Shown: piece by piece, positions 6,887 through 15,400 of the stretch | How positions within the stretch are numbered: position 1 is the stretch's first letter | How the letters are laid out: the number at the start of each line of letters is the position of its first letter | The notes under the pieces: generated by a model | Seen by the model: the letters and a program-made list of their open reading frames with translations, nothing else | What the model was told of the DNA's origin: nothing | Databases searched by the model: none | Assembly: GCA_016717705.1 (NCBI GenBank) | Contig: JADKFD010000102.1 | Location: forward strand, 95,001-111,139 | Length of the DNA: 16,139 bases | Direction: 5' to 3' | Source of the DNA: Rhodanobacteraceae bacterium | Lineage (GTDB): Bacteria; Pseudomonadota; Gammaproteobacteria; Xanthomonadales; SZUA-5 | Made by a program: the position numbers and the translations under genes

Positions 6887-7675
6887 TCACATCGCAAACT
6901 GCTCCGACAGAATCCGCTCTTCCAGGCTGTGCTCGGGGTCGAACAGCACGGTCATCGCCTCGCTCGGGGCCTCGGCGACTTCGACCTCGACCACGTCGCG
7001 CACTTCGGTGGCGTCGGCGGTGGCGCTGACCGGGCGTTTGTAGTGGTCGAGAACCTCGAACTTGACCACCGATGAGCGCTTGACGATGGCGCCACGCCAG
7101 CGTCTTGGCCGGAAAGGGCTGATCGGCGTCAGCGCCAGCACATCGGATCCGAGCGGCAGGATCGGACCGTAGGCCGACAGGTTGTAGGCCGTGCTGCCCG
7201 CTGCGGTAGCGAGCAGCGCGCCGTCGCAGATCAGTTCCTCCACGCGCACGATGCCGTCTATCGAGATACGCAGCTTGGCTGCTTGCTTGGTCTGCCGCAG
7301 CAACGACACCTCGTTGATCGCCAGTGCCTGGTGCACGCCGCCGGACTCGCCGATCACGCGCATTTTCAATGGATGCAGCACCGCGTGCTGGGCGCGCATC
7401 AGGCGTTCGATCAGATCGTCTTCCCGATACAGGTTCATCAGGAAGCCCACGGTGCCAAGCTTCATGCCGAACACCGGGATCTTGCGCTCGGCGGCATGCC
7501 GATGCAGGGTGTGCAGCATGAAGCCGTCGCCGCCGAGCGATACGATCAATTCGGCTTCCTTGACCGGGACCGATGCATAGCGCGCGCTCAACGCGGCAAG
7601 CGCTGCCTGTGCCGAGTCGGTCTTGCTGGCGACAAAGGCAATCCTGGGCGGAGCAGTGGGAGACGACTCGGTCAC
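6887..7675 (-). CDS. nadK: NAD kinase
   Basis: NadK phosphorylates NAD+ to NADP+ in the cytoplasm, the source of the cell's NADP pool. From the GTG at 7675 the protein is 262 aa. It carries the family's LGGDGFMLHTLHR motif (Asp50 in GGDG), the AINEVSLLR motif, TAAGSTAYNLSAYGP and the C-terminal FDPEHSLEERILSEQF. The GMKLGTVGFLMN and PFRPRRWRGAI stretches are those I know from Xanthomonas-type NAD kinases. The frame stays open upstream to 8014, but that extension has no family similarity and crosses repeat sequence, so it was left out. No clear Shine-Dalgarno precedes the GTG, so the start is the weakest part of the call. It is convergent with the tRNA cluster and divergent from the protease gene at 8044. 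Confidence 0.95.
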   Translation of the reverse strand: MTESSPTAPPRIAFVASKTDSAQAALAALSARYASVPVKEAELIVSLGGDGFMLHTLHRHAAERKIPVFGMKLGTVGFLMNLYREDDLIERLMRAQHAVLHPLKMRVIGESGGVHQALAINEVSLLRQTKQAAKLRISIDGIVRVEELICDGALLATAAGSTAYNLSAYGPILPLGSDVLALTPISPFRPRRWRGAIVKRSSVVKFEVLDHYKRPVSATADATEVRDVVEVEVAEAPSEAMTVLFDPEHSLEERILSEQFAM

Positions 7676-8043
7676 GGGCAGGATCGATCCGGGGGGCGCA
7701 GGAGCGGCAAGCCTACAAGGACTTGGCGCGCGGGGCCATGTTGCATTCAGTCGCCGGCGGCTGTGCCGATCTACAGAAGTGCAACAGCTCGCGGGATAAA
7801 CCCGCTCCCACGTTGAAGCTTGGCGGATAAACCGGGTCCCCAACATCCCGTAAGTCCCGGAAAGTAGATACGTTCTCGACCACAACCAACCGTTGACGAA
7901 GCCGCCAAGCGGTGACCCATCGATGCCCGTTGCGCGAATAAGCGCACCGCCAGGACCCGCACCGCACACGGCTTCGAGTGCTTCCGCACTGTGCAAACCA
8001 GCGCGGCAGTGCACTATCGTTAGCGTGAACTTGAGGTCGTCGG
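7676..8043. other. Divergent intergenic region between nadK and the protease gene
   Basis: This 368-bp stretch must hold promoters for both flanking genes, but no convincing -35/-10 pair was found on either strand. It contains the REP-like pair at 7790-7844 described separately. The Shine-Dalgarno GAGG at 8033-8036 for the protease ATG lies at its right end. Open frames across it are shadows without recognisable protein similarity. Confidence 0.6.
7790..7844. repeat. Pair of REP-like palindromic units
   Basis: The first unit reads cgcgggataaacccgctccc (7790-7809); its core gcggg-ataaa-cccgc (7791-7805) is a perfect 5-bp stem. A degenerate second copy, ggcggataaaccgggtcccc, lies at 7822-7841 in the same orientation. 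The first core closely resembles REP sequences common between genes of Pseudomonas and Xanthomonas relatives (from memory). They are usually spread by REP-associated transposases or act on mRNA stability. Copy number in this genome cannot be seen here. Confidence 0.6.
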
Positions 8044-8772
8044 ATGATCGAATCGCTGCTGCTGGCCGTAACCCGCGTCAGCACCTATTTCGGAAGTCAA
8101 CTGCTGACAGGCGCGACCGGGTTCTTTTTCGAGCGCGACGGGCGGTTGTTTCTGGTCAGCAATCGCCATGTGGTGCTCGATGAGACCAGTGCTCATCGGC
8201 CGGACCGGTTGGAGATCGAACTGCATGTGAATGCCGAAAACGTTGCGCAAACGGCACAGTTTTCGATTCCGCTGTACCGGAACAGTCAGCCGTTATGGCG
8301 CGAAAGCGGCGATCGTGCCGGTCGCATCGACGTGATCGTGCTGGAACTGGAGCGCTCTGCGCTGCCCACCACCTTGCCGATGCGAGCGTTCACGCCGGCC
8401 CATCTGGCCGTCGATCTCGACCAGTTCGAAGTCGGCCACAGCGTCGTGATCGTCGGCTTTCCGCTCGGTTTTCACGACACTTTCCACCATTTGCCGGTGG
8501 CGCGCCAGGCAGTGATCGCCTCGGCCTTCGGCATCCGTTTTCAGGGACAGGGGTATTTCCTGACCGACGCGCGCATGCATCGCGGCACCAGCGGGGCGCC
8601 AGTGGTGGCGCGCCTGGGCAGTGAAGGCGACGGTCGATCCGGACTGCCGTGGGCGCTGCTCGGCATCCATGCGGCGCGGATCGAGGCGGACAGTCGCGAT
8701 ATCGACCAGGACGAGCGCCTCGATCTCAATTGCGCCTGGTATGCCGATACGCTGCTGGCGTTGACGGGGTAG
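8044..8772 (+). CDS. Trypsin-like serine protease domain protein, apparently cytoplasmic
   Basis: The 242-aa protein consists almost entirely of a chymotrypsin/DegP-fold protease domain. The triad can be read directly: His42 in LVSNRHVV, Asp96 in GRIDVIVLELE, and Ser183 in MHRGTSGAPVV. GFPLGFHDTFHHLPVARQAVIAS fits the strand pair before the serine loop in HtrA-type proteases. There is no signal peptide, no transmembrane helix and no PDZ domain; the N terminus runs straight into the first strand (LLTGATGFFFERDG). It therefore probably works in the cytoplasm. ATG 8044 is supported by GAGG with a 7-nt gap. It is a single gene convergent with the transglutaminase/ATP-grasp operon, so a functional tie is possible but not shown. 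Substrate unknown. Confidence 0.85.
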   Translation: MIESLLLAVTRVSTYFGSQLLTGATGFFFERDGRLFLVSNRHVVLDETSAHRPDRLEIELHVNAENVAQTAQFSIPLYRNSQPLWRESGDRAGRIDVIVLELERSALPTTLPMRAFTPAHLAVDLDQFEVGHSVVIVGFPLGFHDTFHHLPVARQAVIASAFGIRFQGQGYFLTDARMHRGTSGAPVVARLGSEGDGRSGLPWALLGIHAARIEADSRDIDQDERLDLNCAWYADTLLALTG

Positions 8773-8819
8773 GGTGAAACCTGCCTCGAGAGTGTTCGAA
8801 TCAGCGACGCGGCTCGGAG

Positions 8820-8864
8820 GCGGATTCCACCAATGCGCGCGCGCAAACCGTCGGTGGAATCCGC
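8820..8864. repeat. Palindrome between convergent genes
   Basis: gcggattccacc (8820-8831) and ggtggaatccgc (8853-8864) form a perfect 12-bp inverted repeat with a 21-nt loop containing gcgcgcgc. A related gggttccacc occurs at 8907-8916. The palindrome fills the 150-bp gap between the protease stop and the transglutaminase stop. It could end transcription from both sides or be a mobile palindromic repeat. There is no T-tract on either side, so the terminator role is inference. Confidence 0.5.
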
Positions 8865-8922
8865 GTTCGAGACTGGTCGCGTCGATGATGCGATTGGGCG
8901 CGCGGGTTCCACCCTGCATGGG

Positions 8923-9810
8923 CTACAACGGTGTTACCGTGACCCCGACCTTGATCTTGTGGCTGCCGCCGCCGAGGATGATGCCGCGTTGCGGCGAGAC
9001 GTCGCCGAAATCGCGGCCCCAGGCGATGGCGATGTGCTCGGTGTCCGGGATCACCTTGTTGGTCGGGTCGAATTCGATCCAGCCGTTGACCGGGCACCAG
9101 GCGGAAACCCAGGCGTGCGATGCATCGGCGCCGACCAGACGCGGCTTGCCCGGTGGCGGATGGGTCAGCAGATAGCCGCTCATGTAGCGCGCCGGCAACC
9201 CCAGCGAACGCAGACATCCAAGCATGATGTGGGCGTAGTCCTGGCACACGCCGCGCTTTTTCTCCAGTACCTCCAGCATCGGCGTGGCGATCTGCGTGGC
9301 GTCGGCATCGAAGGTGAACTCGCGGTTGATCTTGTGCATCAGCGCATCCGCCGCGGCGAGTAGCGGTCGCCCCTTGGGAAAGCAGTCGCGCGCATAGTCG
9401 CCGAGCGCCCGCTTGACACGCACGAACGGCGATTCGACGCGATACATCGTGGCCTGCAGGCTGGCCTCGTTGTAATTGCGACCGGCACCGTAACCCAGGT
9501 TCTGCGCGACCGTTTCCCATGCCGGTGAAGCGTCCAGATCGAGGCGTTGCGCGCGTGCGGCGACCTCGATCAGCGTGTGCGCGGCGATCTTCAGCTGTCG
9601 ATGCGGCCGGTCGAATTCCAGCGCCGTGACCGGATTGCCAAAGCTGTCGTGGCGATCGAAGCGGTGCACCGGGGTCGGCGAGATGCTGAGTCGGTGCTCG
9701 ATGACGGATGGGCGTTCCACCTGACGTGGCGTCAGGTGCAGCAGTTGTTGCGACAGCGAAACCGCATCGGCGTAGTCGTACACGGTCTCGTGGGCGATCG
9801 AGTAGCGCAT
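8923..9810 (-). CDS. Transglutaminase-like protein with bacterial transglutaminase N-terminal region
   Basis: The protein is 295 aa. Residues ~1-80 form the beta-rich region found at the start of bacterial transglutaminase-like proteins (YSIAHETVYDYADAVSLSQQLLHLTPR). The papain-like core follows with its triad: Cys189 in KRGVCQDYAH, His232 in DASHAWVSAW and Asp248 in IEFDPTNK. Members of this fold cut or transfer amide bonds. In this operon type the protein is predicted to process the product of the ATP-grasp ligase; that is not experimentally settled. No signal peptide is seen. The ATG overlaps the alpha-E stop by one base (TGATG), so the two are probably translationally coupled. It is the last gene of the reverse operon. 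Confidence 0.93.
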   Translation of the reverse strand: MRYSIAHETVYDYADAVSLSQQLLHLTPRQVERPSVIEHRLSISPTPVHRFDRHDSFGNPVTALEFDRPHRQLKIAAHTLIEVAARAQRLDLDASPAWETVAQNLGYGAGRNYNEASLQATMYRVESPFVRVKRALGDYARDCFPKGRPLLAAADALMHKINREFTFDADATQIATPMLEVLEKKRGVCQDYAHIMLGCLRSLGLPARYMSGYLLTHPPPGKPRLVGADASHAWVSAWCPVNGWIEFDPTNKVIPDTEHIAIAWGRDFGDVSPQRGIILGGGSHKIKVGVTVTPL

Positions 9811-11087
9811 CAGGCGGACAGCGTCGCTTGGGACACATCATCGACGTGGGCGAAATGCTTCAGCGCCAGTTGTTCGGCTATCCCCCGTGCAGCGGCCGCA
9901 AGCTCGTTGAGCTGGGTGGCCATGCGCGCCAGTTCGCCACGCCGTCCGGCGATACCGACCGCCGTCTCCTCCAGGGCGCGCAGATTGCACGACCCCAGTA
10001 AACGCTCGATGCCAAGCAGCGCGGCGCCGGTGCCGTCGCCGTAATCCGCGGCCACGGTGCTGAACTCGCGCTGCAGTTCGCGGATCTGGAAGCTCAGGGA
10101 ATGTGGGTTGGCGCCGTCCAGCAGCACCAGATCGAGCGTCGGGATCAACTGCGGTGCGGACAAATAGCGCAAGCGATAGGTGATGATGCTGTCGGCCAGT
10201 TCCAGCAAAGTCTCCAGGGTGGCCGGTTCGTCGATGGCGCTTTGCCGCAGCACCCGCGCGATGACATCGGCGAGGAACTGCAGACGCTCCAGTCGACGGC
10301 CGATGACCAGGAAGCGCCAGCCATCGTCGCGGGTCATGTCGTCGAGCGCAAAACCGGACAACGCTGAAACGCTCATCAACAAGCGGTCGAGGAATTCCAT
10401 CGCGCCTTGCAGATCGGGCGTAGCCGCGGTCAATGCCATTTGTTCGCGATGGATTTCCACGATCGCACGCCAGTTTTCCTGCGACAAGCGCCCGCGCACC
10501 TGGGTGGCGGACCAGTACAGCCGCGCCAGGGTGTCGCGCAGGCTGCCGACTGCGGTGCGATGAACGGCGTCGACCAGCGTGGCCTTGGTCGGCGGTTTGC
10601 GTCCGATCAGGGTACGCGCGCGACCGACGTCGAGCACGCTGACCAGTGCCGGGCCGCTGCCACCATCGTCGACGAAGCGCGCCAGCAGCACCCGCAGCAG
10701 GCGCGTCAGATTGTCGCTGCGTTCCGAATAACGGCCCAGCCAGTAAAGGTTCTCGACCAGACGCGACGGCAGGTAAGGGTCCTTGCGCACCACATCGCGC
10801 ACGCCGAGCACGCGCGGCATCAGGCGCGGGCCGACCAGTGTCGGCGCGTCGGCCAGCACCCAGGTGTCCTTGCTGCCGCCGCCGCTCTGCATCGATACCG
10901 TCGCCGCGCCGGCCTTCGCGGCAACCCGCGTCAGTCCGCCCGGCATCACCAGGTAGCCATCGGGCGTCGCCACCGCATAGACGCGCATGCTGACCGCCCG
11001 GGCGACGACTTTCCCGAGCGGCTTGCCGCGCTGCCAGACCGGCGTTTGCGACAGTTTGACCTGCTCCTGGGCGACATAGGCGTGCGG
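9810..11087 (-). CDS. C-terminal half of a circularly permuted ATP-grasp/alpha-E protein, after a frameshift
   Basis: This is 425 residues in the frame that continues the ATP-grasp protein. It opens with PHAYVAQEQVKLSQTPVWQ, the expected next segment of the ATP-grasp domain, followed by VYAVATPDGYLVMPGGLTRVA. From about residue 100 it is a full alpha-E domain (LPSRLVENLYWLGRYSERSDNLTRLLR to the end), an all-helical domain of unknown chemistry found next to ATP-grasp and transglutaminase genes. The frame is open upstream to 11243, but that stretch is antisense-like nonsense lying over the ATP-grasp coding frame. No start codon with a ribosome site was found. The join at 11087 looks like one C missing (ggcccgcac read as ggccgcac). 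Repaired, the whole protein would be ~845 aa, ending one base into the next gene. Confidence 0.85.
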   Translation of the reverse strand, partial: PHAYVAQEQVKLSQTPVWQRGKPLGKVVARAVSMRVYAVATPDGYLVMPGGLTRVAAKAGAATVSMQSGGGSKDTWVLADAPTLVGPRLMPRVLGVRDVVRKDPYLPSRLVENLYWLGRYSERSDNLTRLLRVLLARFVDDGGSGPALVSVLDVGRARTLIGRKPPTKATLVDAVHRTAVGSLRDTLARLYWSATQVRGRLSQENWRAIVEIHREQMALTAATPDLQGAMEFLDRLLMSVSALSGFALDDMTRDDGWRFLVIGRRLERLQFLADVIARVLRQSAIDEPATLETLLELADSIITYRLRYLSAPQLIPTLDLVLLDGANPHSLSFQIRELQREFSTVAADYGDGTGAALLGIERLLGSCNLRALEETAVGIAGRRGELARMATQLNELAAAARGIAEQLALKHFAHVDDVSQATLSA

Positions 11088-12346
11088 CCTGCTTCGATAC
11101 GCGCGCGCAACTCGGCGAGGCCCGCGCTGTTCAGCGTGCTGCCGTCGACCGCGGCGAAATGCTGCGACGGATATGCCGCCTTGATCACCAGTCGCGATAG
11201 CCGCTCGAGTGCATGCCGGCGCACCGGTGCTTCGCCGCACCACCAGGTCGCCACTGACGGCAGCGCCAGTTTTTCGCCGCGCAGCGCCTCGCAGATGCGT
11301 GGCAGAAAGCCGAGCAGACCGGGCGATTCGACCACGCCGCTGCCGAGCGCATTGGCCACGACCACATGACCGGCGCGCACCGCTTCGAGCAGGCCGGGCA
11401 CGCCGAGCGCCGAATCGCTGCGCAGTTCCAGCGGATCGCAGTAATCGTCGTCGAGGCGGCGCAGGATGGTGTGCACGCGCTGCAGGCCACCCAGGGTCTT
11501 CATGTAGACGCGGGCGTCGCGCACGCTCAGGTCCTGGCCTTCGACCAGCGGCACGCCCAGCTGGCGCGACAGGTAGACGTGCTCGAAATAGGTTTCGTTG
11601 AGTCGACCCGGCGTCAGCAGCACGCTCAGGGGCGCCTCGTCACCGCTCGGTGCCAGCCGTTGCAGGCAAGCTTGCAGCGCCCTGAAGAAGGCGTCCAGCG
11701 GCGTTACCTGCAATTGCCGGTAGAGGTCGGGGAACGCACGCGAGATGATCTGCCGGTTCTCCAGTGCATAACCCGCGCCGGATGGCGCCTGCGCACGGTC
11801 CGCCACCACCCACCAGGCGCCATTCGGCGCGCGCGCCAGATCGGCGGCATAAACATGCAGGAAGCTGCCACCCGGTACTTTGATGCCCTGGCACGGCCAC
11901 AGGAAATTGTTGTGGCCGAAGATCAACTCGGCCGGCAGCATGCCCGTGCGCAGCAGTTGCTGCGGCCCGTACAGATCGCCCAGCACCGAGTTCAGCAGAC
12001 TCGCGCGCTGGGCGATGCCGGACGCCAGCGCGCGCCATTCGCCGGCATCCACCATTTGCGGCAGCAGGTCCAGATCCCAGGGGCGCTGCGAATCCTTCGC
12101 CTCCGAATAGATGTTGTAGCTGATGCCGTTTTCGCGGATCTGCCGGGTGACGAACTGCTGCCGATGGCGCATCTGCAGCGGCGTCGCGCGTTCCAGGTCG
12201 GCAATCAGTTCCTGCCAGTGCGGCCGGATGTGGTCGCCGTCGAACAGTTCCTGATAGCGCGCAGGGTCGCGGTCGACGCTCGCCAGCAGGGGCGCGGGCG
12301 CCGTCGTAGCGAGATCGATCTGGGCGCTCATGGGAGTTGCGTCCAT
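10946..12346 (-). CDS. Circularly permuted type 2 ATP-grasp protein, N-terminal part, frameshifted
   Basis: Residues 1-420 (12346 down to 11087) belong to the circularly permuted ATP-grasp family, predicted ATP-dependent amide or peptide ligases. Family features are ENGISYNIY, WDLDLLPQMVDAGEW, NSVLGDLYGPQQLL, a nucleotide-binding stretch AWWVVADRAQAPSGAGYALENR, LTPGRLNETYFEHVYLSRQLG, and RVYMKTLGGLQRVHTILRRLDDDYCDPLELR. VANALGSGVVESPGLLGFLP and LPSVATWWCGE follow. After Gly420 the frame gives nonsense (RTPMSPRSRS...) until the stop at 10946, whereas the neighbouring frame continues the family without a gap. One deleted base explains this. ATG 12346 is the first start; an ATG at 12331 is also possible, and neither has a good ribosome site. 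A palindromic repeat lies just upstream. The product is probably intact as one ~845-aa fusion if the indel is a sequence error. Confidence 0.86.
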   Translation of the reverse strand: MDATPMSAQIDLATTAPAPLLASVDRDPARYQELFDGDHIRPHWQELIADLERATPLQMRHRQQFVTRQIRENGISYNIYSEAKDSQRPWDLDLLPQMVDAGEWRALASGIAQRASLLNSVLGDLYGPQQLLRTGMLPAELIFGHNNFLWPCQGIKVPGGSFLHVYAADLARAPNGAWWVVADRAQAPSGAGYALENRQIISRAFPDLYRQLQVTPLDAFFRALQACLQRLAPSGDEAPLSVLLTPGRLNETYFEHVYLSRQLGVPLVEGQDLSVRDARVYMKTLGGLQRVHTILRRLDDDYCDPLELRSDSALGVPGLLEAVRAGHVVVANALGSGVVESPGLLGFLPRICEALRGEKLALPSVATWWCGEAPVRRHALERLSRLVIKAAYPSQHFAAVDGSTLNSAGLAELRARIEAGRTPMSPRSRSNCRKRRSGSAASRSGKSSPGRSACASMRWRRPMATW

Positions 12347-12362
12347 GAATCGACACGTTGTC

Positions 12363-12446
12363 GTAGGTCACGTTGCCCGCGAAGCGGGTTACGTGACACC
12401 GAAGGCACCCCGTCACGTAGCCAGCTTCGCGGGCAACGTGACCTAC
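12363..12446. repeat. 84-bp inverted repeat (BIME-like pair of REP units) inside the operon
   Basis: A perfect 23-bp inverted repeat, gtaggtcacgttgcccgcga... at 12363-12385 and its complement at 12424-12446, extends to 35-nt arms with two mismatches (12363-12397 and 12412-12446). The central loop is 14 nt. Each arm carries its own small hairpin core (cccgc-gaa-gcggg at 12376-12388; the right copy is imperfect). It fills most of the 124-bp gap between the large transglutaminase gene and the ATP-grasp gene. In the transcript it could fold into a very stable stem affecting mRNA processing or downstream expression. Confidence 0.75.
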
Positions 12447-12470
12447 ATGCGCCTGGCGTCAGCTGCGCCA

Positions 12471-15400
12471 TCACTCGCGTCGCAAATCAAGGGTGAACGG
12501 AAATTCCTCGTTTGCTTCGGCCGCGGGTGGATCGAGCCAGCCGGGTGAATGGCCGGTGCGGAAGAAGCGCGCGCGGCGGCGGCTTTCGGCTTCGAAGGCA
12601 TTCACCGGGAAAGTCTCGTAGTTGCGGCCGCCAGGGTGGGCGACATGGTACGCGCAGCCGCCGAGCGAGCGCAGCGACCACAGATCGACCAGATCGAACA
12701 CCAGCGGCGCGTGCACCGGAATCAGCGGATGCAAGGCCGACACCGGCTGCCAGGCGCGATAGCGCACCGCCGCCACCGATTCGCCCACGGTACCGGTTGG
12801 CCGCAGCGGGATGCGCCGGCCGTTGCAGGTGAGCGCATAACGCTCGCTGGCTGCGCCGCCGAGCTTGACCTGCAGGCGCTCGACCGAACTGTCGACAAAG
12901 CGTACCGTGCCGCCAGCGCCGCCTTGTTCGCCCATCACGTGCCAGGGTTCCAGCGCGTGGCGCAGTTCCAGCTCGATGCCGCGCACCGAGTAGTCGCCGA
13001 TTTTCGGGAAGCGGAACTCGAACTGTGGATCGAACCAGCCCGATTGGAAGGCGTAACCGGCGGCCCCAAGTTCGGCCAGCACATCGGCGAAATCCTGCGC
13101 GATGAAGTGCGGCAGCATGAAGCGATCGTGCAACTCGGTGCCCCAGCGCGCCAGTTGCCGCGGCGCATACGGCCGCCGCCAGAACCAGGCGAGCAGGGCA
13201 CGCAGCAGCAACTGTTGCACCAGGCTCATGCGCGAGTGCGGCGGCATCTCGAAGGCACGCAGCTCGACCAGCCCCAGGCGCCCGGTGGCACCGTCGGGCG
13301 AGAACAACTTGTCGATGCAGAACTCGGCGCGATGGGTATTGCCGGTCACGTCGATCAACAGGTTGCGCAGCAGCCGGTCGAGCACCCACGGCGCGACTTG
13401 CTGCCCCGGCGCCGGAAACTGGCGGAAGGCCAGCTCCAGTTCGTACACCGAATCGTTGCGTGCTTCGTCGATGCGCGGCGACTGCGAGGTCGGGCCGATG
13501 AACAGGCCCGAGAACAGGTACGACAGCGAGGGATGGTTGTGCCAGTAGCTGATCAGGCTGCGCAACAGGTCCGGACGCCTCAGGAACGGCGAATCGGCCG
13601 GGCTGGCGCCACCGAGCACAAAGTGATTGCCGCCGCCGGTGCCGGTGTGGCGGCCGTCGATCATGAACTTCTCGGCGGTCAGGCGGGTCTGGTGCGCGAT
13701 GTCGTAAAGATGCGTGGTGCGATCGACCAGATCGCGCCAGCTCGCCGCCGGGTGGATGTTCACCTCGATGACGCCCGGGTCCGGCGTCACGCGGAACAGC
13801 TTCAGGCGTGGATCGAAGGGCGGCTCGTAGCCTTCCAGCAGCACCGGCGTCTGCAATTCCGCCGCCGTGGCCTCGATTGCCGCAACCAGCGCCAGATAGT
13901 CCTCAGCGCGCTCCAGCGGCGGCATGAACAAGTACAACCGGCCCTCGCGCGGCTGCGCGCATAGCGCTGTGCGGACCACGTCGCGGGCGGATTGCTGGGG
14001 TTGTGGTCGGGCCGAAAGTGCGTTGGGTGCCTGATTTTTCCAATCCATTGAAAGCGGGGCAGGGGGCAGAGGGCAGGGGGTCGAGCCCGCCGCAAACTCG
14101 ATCTTCGACTCGTGGTTCGGCCCTTGGCCCCTGACCCTTTCCCCGCTTTTCGCCTGGGTCGCCGGCAATTCCGGCAACTCCCTCGCCGGATCCACCGGAT
14201 TGATCACCGGCAAATCGCTCGCCTTCGCCCACGGCTGCGAGGCCAACGGCAATCGATAGCCCAACGGCGAATCGCCCGGAACCAGAAAACACTGCTCGGC
14301 GCGCAGGAACCACGGCGTGCTGTGCCAACCCAACTCGTCGTGCGTCAGCGGCAGCACCTGGCCGACCACCGTCTGCAAACCCTGCGCATAGACCTTTGCC
14401 AGGCGCTCGCGTTCCAGCGGATCATCCAGCCGCGACTGCGCCACATCGACATTGACCGGCAGCTTGCGCTCGCGCCACAGGTAGTAGACGACGTCCTCGT
14501 ACGCCGGAAACAAGGTGTCGCTGCCGATTCCGAGCCGCTCTCCGAGGGTGCGCAGGAAGCGCTCGGCCAGCGCCGCATCGGCGCCATAGTCGCGTGTCTC
14601 ATCGGCGATCAGGGCCGGATCGTTCCAGATCGGCAAGCCATCGGCGCGCCAGTAGCAGTTGAGCGACCAGCGCGGCAGCGGCTCGCCGGGATACCACTTG
14701 CCCTGGCCGAAGTGCACCAGGCCCTTGGGCGCATAGCGCTGTTTCAGTTGCTGATACACCTGCGCCGCGCGAATGCGCTTGGTCTCGCCGAGCGCAGCGG
14801 TGTTCCATTGCGCGCCATCCGGATCGTCGACGGCGACGAAGGTCGGCTCTCCGCCCATGGTCAGGCGCACATCCTGATCGATCAGATCCGCATCGACCTG
14901 ATCGCCGAGCGCGACGATCTTCTGCCACTGCGCGTCGTCGAATGGCAGCGTCACCCGCGGCGACTCAAAGATGCGCTGCACGCTCATCGCGTGGCTGAAT
15001 TCGACCTCGCAGGGATCGACGCCGCCGCTGATCGGCGCCGCCGAACTCGGGTCGGGCGAGGCCGCCAGCGGGATATGGCCTTCGCCAGCGAGCAATCCAG
15101 ACGTGGGATCGAGCCCGATCCAGCCGGCGCCGGGCAGATAAACCTCGCACCAGGCGTGCAGATCGGTGAAATCCGTCGCCGGGCCGCTGGGGCCATCCAG
15201 TGACTTGACGTCCGCGGTCAGCTGAATCAGGTAGCCGGAGACGAAACGCGCCGCAACGCCGAGCTGGCGCATGAGTTGCACCAGCAGCCAGGCCGAATCG
15301 CGGCAGGAGCCGGAGCGATTGCTCAGCGTTTCTTCCGGGGTCTGTACACCGGGTTCCAGGCGGATCAGATAGCTGATGTCCTGGCTCAGGCGCTGATTCA

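Noticed and set aside
7676..8014. Upstream extension of the nadK frame, adding ~113 residues
   Set aside because: No NAD kinase similarity, crosses REP-like repeats, and would make the protein far longer than the family; the GTG at 7675 gives the normal length.
11088..11243. Upstream extension of the alpha-E frame
   Set aside because: This stretch lies on the same strand as the ATP-grasp coding frame, which is clearly the real one there; the alpha-E frame is meaningful only from 11087 on.
11366..15203. Long forward-strand open frames (11366-12496, 12549-13964, 14112-15203) opposite the operon
   Set aside because: They are rich in Arg, Gln and Ala with no recognisable motifs, and lie antisense to well-supported genes; typical GC-rich shadow frames.
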